Origin: Parcubacteria group bacterium CG11_big_fil_rev_8_21_14_0_20_39_14
GTDB taxonomy: Bacteria; Patescibacteriota; Minisyncoccia; Minisyncoccales; GCA-002787255
Length of the DNA stretch: 7,264 nt
Assembly: GCA_002787255.1 (NCBI GenBank)
Contig: PCWD01000009.1
Coordinates: 1-7,264 of the forward strand
Direction: 5' to 3'
Below, piece after piece: positions 3,746 to 7,264 of the stretch (position 1 is the stretch's first letter; every line of letters begins with the position of its first letter). The notes below the pieces were generated by a model that was not told the DNA's origin, did no database searches, and saw nothing but the letters and a program-made list of their open reading frames with translations. Made by a program: the position numbers and the translations under genes.

Positions 3746-6700
3746 TTATGGCATTGGTTGCATGGGTTGCATTGGTTGTTGGGCTGGTTGCATTGGTTGC
3801 TGCATTGGCTCCATCAGCTCGAATTCAAGGGGTTTGGGTGATTCCATCAGTGGCGGTTTTTGCATTTCCATCGGTTGAGGTTGAATTGGTTGGGGCTGCT
3901 TAGGCCTGAAAATTCCCTCAATTGTTTCTTTGAAAAATTGGAAAGGAGATTCTTCTCTTGCCGGGAGCGGCGGCATTCCTTCTTTTATATAATGTTCAAT
4001 GCATTTTTCTGGCGGAGCAATTTTGCATTTCTCTATTGGAGAACAAGCATCGGGGCAGAGATAGCATTGGTCCCCACTTTTCTTGTAGGTTAAAACCTGA
4101 GCGCAAACAAGGCCCTCTGTTTTTTCTGGTTGTCGGGGTTCGGGATATGCCGGTTTTTCTTCTCGGGTATATTTTGCAACGCACTTTCCGTTTTCTTCAA
4201 CGCATTGATAGCCGGGAGCGGGCATCACAGCCGGACACCCTTGACCATCTTTTAAGGGATATTCTGCGCAGACGGGGCCGCACCAGCCGCATTTTATAGG
4301 CCTTGCTCTTCCTTCTTTTTCTGGCATACAGCATACTTCCTGGCGTCCCTCGCATCCCCTAAGATAAACCACTCCATCACCCTCTTTACATTTTTGGTCG
4401 CAATAGCCCCCAAATTTATAGCAATCAATTTTATCTCTTCCACACTGTCCCCTGTAAAATTCCCAATCTTTGCAACTCGTTCCATCAGGAAAAATACAAA
4501 CTCCATATTGCCTACCCTCGGGTCCGGTTCTGATTTCCAATTTATAGTCCAAGTTTTTACAATAAACCGAGGCTGGATTAGCAAGCCCGGTAGATGGCCG
4601 TTCTCCTGTTGGTCTTTCCGGCCATTCTGGCTTTTCTCCCCTTATTTCTTTTTCACAGATGCTATAAGATTTACTTACCCTGATTTCTGTCAAATTTTCG
4701 CAGCATTTTCCATGAGTTGGACCGAGCAGGGGATTGCGATTGACTTTTTCTCCTGCTTTGGAGCAGGGGAGTTCTTCTATCTTTTGGAATCCTTCCCTCT
4801 CCATTACGCATTTTCCATTAATACACCTGAATTTAGGGCATATGGTTCCTTCGGCGCATCTTGGTTGTGGGCAGGATAAATCAGAAGCGCATTCCATAAA
4901 TTCAGGTATTGTTGAGATTGAAGGTATCATACCGCTTGGTATTCCGGGCATGGGAGATGGTTTTTGTTCTCTTCCGCAGGAGCCCTTAGAAGCAATTTCT
5001 ATGTTGGCGCATTTTGCCTCACAAGCGTTGCCGTAGGTTTTTCCATCTTTGCCGCAGACCGGGTCCCAAATCATAATGCAAGCGCAACCCTCAACGGTTG
5101 GCGCCTGTCCTTCCGGCTGCATTTGGTCGCTTGGAAATGGCATCATTGGTTGAAGAATTTGGTCCTCGGGCAAAAATTCAATTCTGAATTCTCCGGGCAG
5201 GGGGATTCTTTCATCGGGAAATTCTTCTTTAAACATTTTTTCAACTTTTTCTCTTTTTTCCATTTCTTCCTTGAAGAATTTTTCCTCAAAAGTCCTTCTT
5301 TCGGCATCTTGTTTTTCAAAAATTTCTCGGCGCAATCCGATTTCTTTGATAATTCGGCGGGCATTGTTGGCTTCATGAAACGCGGCTGTTCCCATTCCAA
5401 AAGCCTCGCCAAAAAGTTCGTTTTCCAAGGCTACCTGAGCAACATTGATTTTCTTTTGGGCATTGGCAAGTAAAACTCTGTAGGGAGAACGCTCCGTAAT
5501 TTCGTTTTTTGTTTTATCGTCAAGACTGGAAAATTCGGTTTCGGCCGCCACAATTTCCCGTTTTGCTTTTTCAATTTGTTGAACGGCCCCTTCTTTTGTT
5601 ATTTGTTCATGGAATATTTTTTGATGCTCGTCAATTTTTTCGAAAAGTTGGGGATTTCGGGCCTTCAGCTCCTTTTCTATCATTTCCTCCCCTTCAATTT
5701 TTTGTTTCAGGAATTGGAGCCTCGCGGCATCTTCAACATTTTCTATCTTGCGGCTTAATATTTCCGCTTGCTCTTTCAGGATTTCTGTCATTATTTCCGG
5801 CGGCGGGCCGAATTCTTGGATAATTTTTATATGTTCAGGTGAATCACCGGCCAGTCTTTCATATTGCCTCTTTTTTTCTTCCATATCCTCGGCCATGGCA
5901 ATATCTCTTTGCATTTCCTCCATTGCCATTTTTTTCATCTTTTCCCAGAATTCTTTTTTGTCTTCGGGAATAATATTATCCATTTCTTTAAACATTTCAA
6001 ATTGTTTAACATCATGGAATTTTTCCAGTTCCTTGAAAAATCCTTCTTGTTGCTCTAGGGTATCAGCTTTTTCAAAACCGTCTTTAAAATTTCCCATCGC
6101 TCGATTTTTTACCTCCAATATTTTATCAATGGTTTCGGGAGCAAGATTATTTTCCAATTCTTTAATGATTCTTAAATCTTCCATTTCTCCTTTCTCAAGG
6201 TGTTGGAGAAATTCTTCTTTTTGCTTTTCAATTTTAAATTCTTTCATTTTTTTCTCAATTCTCTCAAAGGCCCTCTCTTTGGCTTTTTCCATTTCTTCTC
6301 TGACGATTTCGGGTATTACCCGAGTTTCAAATTCGTGAATAATTTCCATATGTCTTACTTCATTTCCGCCGATATTTTTTACATAATCATCAAATTTTTC
6401 CCTGTCTTCTGAAGCCATTTTTTCCATATCATTTTGTAATCTTTTAAAAGAGTTCTCTTGAGCTTTTTTTATCGCTTCTTTTGCCGGTTCTGGAACCTTC
6501 TCTTCAATTTCTTTTAAAATTTCCAGGTTTTTAAAGTTTTTAAATTGGCTGCCGGACTGTTGTTCTATATTTTCGGTTAATTTTTGTTGCAAAGTTTCCG
6601 GAGGGGCCATTTTTAAAGCGATATCGGAGAATTTGGCTAAATTTTCCTCTTTTACGGCTCTTATTTTGTCATAAACTTCGGCCGGCAGTTCTTTTTCTAA

Positions 6701-7219
6701 TTTTCCGATTAATTTTTGCTGTTTTATATTGTGGTCAACAAATTTATCTAAAAATTTATCAACTTCAATATTTTCTTTTGCCGTTTCTTTGATTTTTTCC
6801 ACCGCCTCTTTAAGCCGGTCGGTTTCCACCAAATAGTTATCGAGAGTTTGGTGGAGCAATTCGGGACGGTCGGTTTTTTCCGCCATTTTTTTTGCTTCAA
6901 TGATTTTTTCATTGGCAAATTTCAGTTTTAGTTCCGCCTTTTTCACCGGGTCGCGGGTAAAAAAGCTTTGAAAACCCCGACCAATATTTTTGAAAGCGTA
7001 AAGAGGACTGTCAGGTAAAATATTTGGGTCGCCCACTCCCAAATCTTCGGGTTTTATGTTTTCATCAAGATTAACCGCGCCACTTATCACCGGCGAATAA
7101 CCTCCACCAACGCCGGTTGGCTCATCAGCAGGGGGTATTTGTTCTTGAGTCAAGCCAATTCCAGCCAAACCAAGGAACAAAAAACAAATTAAAGGAATAA
7201 AAAGTTTGAGTTTAGACAT
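3746..7219 (-). CDS. Large exported multidomain protein: DUF5667-like, helical repeats, Kazal and DUF333 domains
   Basis: This 1157-residue protein begins with a signal peptide (K3/K5, hydrophobic core about 7-22, cleavage probably between 22 and 26). Residues about 66-150 resemble DUF5667 (ILPDSPLYAFKNIGR, then DPVKKAELKLKFANEK). Residues 168-545 hold about seven divergent charged helical repeats, and more coiled coil runs to about 668. Residues 712-748 are a Kazal inhibitor domain: cysteines 712, 714, 722, 733, 737 and 748, with PVCGKDGKTYGNAC. Residues 880-927 match DUF333 (NPASVYC, YGVCIFPDG, FYRGQC). Further clusters of usually six cysteines extend to residue 1073, and the tail is Pro/Gln/Met-rich. 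All 38 cysteines after the signal peptide lie in 712-1073, suggesting disulfides outside the cytoplasm. No lipobox, C-terminal membrane anchor or sorting motif is visible. A role in resisting proteases or binding a partner cell is inference. The ATG at 7219 is chosen over a GTG at 7255 because it directly precedes the signal peptide. No Shine-Dalgarno is seen. Confidence 0.85.
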   Translation of the reverse strand: MSKLKLFIPLICFLFLGLAGIGLTQEQIPPADEPTGVGGGYSPVISGAVNLDENIKPEDLGVGDPNILPDSPLYAFKNIGRGFQSFFTRDPVKKAELKLKFANEKIIEAKKMAEKTDRPELLHQTLDNYLVETDRLKEAVEKIKETAKENIEVDKFLDKFVDHNIKQQKLIGKLEKELPAEVYDKIRAVKEENLAKFSDIALKMAPPETLQQKLTENIEQQSGSQFKNFKNLEILKEIEEKVPEPAKEAIKKAQENSFKRLQNDMEKMASEDREKFDDYVKNIGGNEVRHMEIIHEFETRVIPEIVREEMEKAKERAFERIEKKMKEFKIEKQKEEFLQHLEKGEMEDLRIIKELENNLAPETIDKILEVKNRAMGNFKDGFEKADTLEQQEGFFKELEKFHDVKQFEMFKEMDNIIPEDKKEFWEKMKKMAMEEMQRDIAMAEDMEEKKRQYERLAGDSPEHIKIIQEFGPPPEIMTEILKEQAEILSRKIENVEDAARLQFLKQKIEGEEMIEKELKARNPQLFEKIDEHQKIFHEQITKEGAVQQIEKAKREIVAAETEFSSLDDKTKNEITERSPYRVLLANAQKKINVAQVALENELFGEAFGMGTAAFHEANNARRIIKEIGLRREIFEKQDAERRTFEEKFFKEEMEKREKVEKMFKEEFPDERIPLPGEFRIEFLPEDQILQPMMPFPSDQMQPEGQAPTVEGCACIMIWDPVCGKDGKTYGNACEAKCANIEIASKGSCGREQKPSPMPGIPSGMIPSISTIPEFMECASDLSCPQPRCAEGTICPKFRCINGKCVMEREGFQKIEELPCSKAGEKVNRNPLLGPTHGKCCENLTEIRVSKSYSICEKEIRGEKPEWPERPTGERPSTGLANPASVYCKNLDYKLEIRTGPEGRQYGVCIFPDGTSCKDWEFYRGQCGRDKIDCYKFGGYCDQKCKEGDGVVYLRGCEGRQEVCCMPEKEGRARPIKCGWCGPVCAEYPLKDGQGCPAVMPAPGYQCVEENGKCVAKYTREEKPAYPEPRQPEKTEGLVCAQVLTYKKSGDQCYLCPDACSPIEKCKIAPPEKCIEHYIKEGMPPLPAREESPFQFFKETIEGIFRPKQPQPIQPQPMEMQKPPLMESPKPLEFELMEPMQQPMQPAQQPMQPMQPMP
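3749..3812. repeat. Tandem repeat encoding the Pro/Gln/Met tail
   Basis: Imperfect copies of GGTTGCATT, with TGGTTG variants, repeat up to the stop codon. On the minus strand they encode QQPMQPAQQPMQPMQPMP, the last 18 residues of the exported protein, plus the preceding MEPM. Copy-number change would mostly keep the frame, since the unit is about 9 nt. Confidence 0.6.
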
Positions 7220-7225
7220 ATAAAT

Positions 7226-7254
7226 ATAATGCAAATCTACAAATGAAATGTTCA
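7226..7254 (-). promoter_or_regulatory. Weak candidate promoter for the exported-protein gene
   Basis: On the minus strand, TGAACA (7254-7249) and CATTAT (7231-7226) are 17 nt apart, and each matches the consensus at 4 of 6 positions. The -10 box ends 6 nt before the ATG at 7219. The geometry copies that of the miaB promoter, but the hexamers are poor. An alternative -10, TATATT (7228-7223), fits better but lacks a -35 partner. Confidence 0.25.
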
Positions 7255-7264
7255 CCCCGTTAGA
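7255..7264. repeat. Truncated copy of the CCCCGTTAGA palindrome arm at the window edge
   Basis: The last ten bases, CCCCGTTAGA, are identical to 3095-3104, the left arm of the palindrome inside miaB. The window ends where the rest of the palindrome would follow. This copy lies upstream of the exported-protein gene, so the element occurs both in intergenic and in coding positions. Confidence 0.55.

Noticed and set aside
4394..4879. 161-codon plus-strand frame opposite the Cys-rich region
   Set aside because: It is antisense to the DUF333 and Cys modules, with no ribosome-binding site and no family resemblance.
5748..6338. 196-codon plus-strand frame inside the large gene
   Set aside because: It is antisense to the Glu/Lys-rich helical repeats, whose codons read backwards give Ser/Phe-rich open frames. 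The minus-strand protein has a signal peptide and domains.
7150..7219. Lipoprotein signal
   Set aside because: The only N-terminal Cys (residue 12) is inside the hydrophobic core rather than after it, and it lacks the small residue expected in front of it.
7220..7255. GTG start at 7255 for the large protein
   Set aside because: It would add 12 residues before an otherwise normal signal peptide that starts at the ATG at 7219.

Overview
The window looks like a piece of a small, AT-rich bacterial genome, most likely a Patescibacteria/CPR (Parcubacteria-like) lineage. Evidence: Lys-rich proteins; very short intergenic gaps; missing Shine-Dalgarno sequences on several genes; a bacterial MiaA/MiaB pair; a secreted protein opening with a DUF5667-like segment; and conserved tRNA-modification genes carrying in-frame palindromic or tandem-repeat insertions, which I associate with these genomes. 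The lineage call is an inference from style, not from a marker gene.

Layout. Positions 2-145 may hold the C-terminal end of a plus-strand protein, overlapped by two adjoining hairpins (101-132 and 130-173). Positions 146-582 have no gene but are dense in structure: a duplicated module of short hairpins and GCTCGCTAA repeats (181-389), then one long imperfect hairpin (390-528). Next come two small plus-strand membrane-protein genes: a 121-aa protein with an intramembrane HEFLH motif (583-948), and a 72-aa single-span basic protein starting at TTG (983-1201). They converge on a minus-strand block.

The minus strand, read right to left, starts with a 1157-aa exported protein (7219-3746). It has a signal peptide, a DUF5667-like segment, about seven divergent helical repeats, and a C-terminal third with 38 cysteines that includes a Kazal-type inhibitor domain and a DUF333 domain, then a Pro/Gln/Met tail. 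A hairpin terminator follows (3692-3723). A near-consensus promoter for miaB is embedded in that terminator, and predicted transcription starts at or next to the miaB ATG. miaB (3674-2244) and miaA (2229-1228) are 14 nt apart and form an operon for the two sequential steps at tRNA A37: MiaA adds the prenyl group (i6A) and MiaB methylthiolates it (ms2i6A).

The most noteworthy points are the multi-domain exported protein, the terminator/promoter overlap with an apparently leaderless miaB, the structured non-coding block at 181-528, and the palindromic elements inside miaB and miaA. One palindrome arm inside miaB (CCCCGTTAGA) recurs exactly at the right edge of the window.
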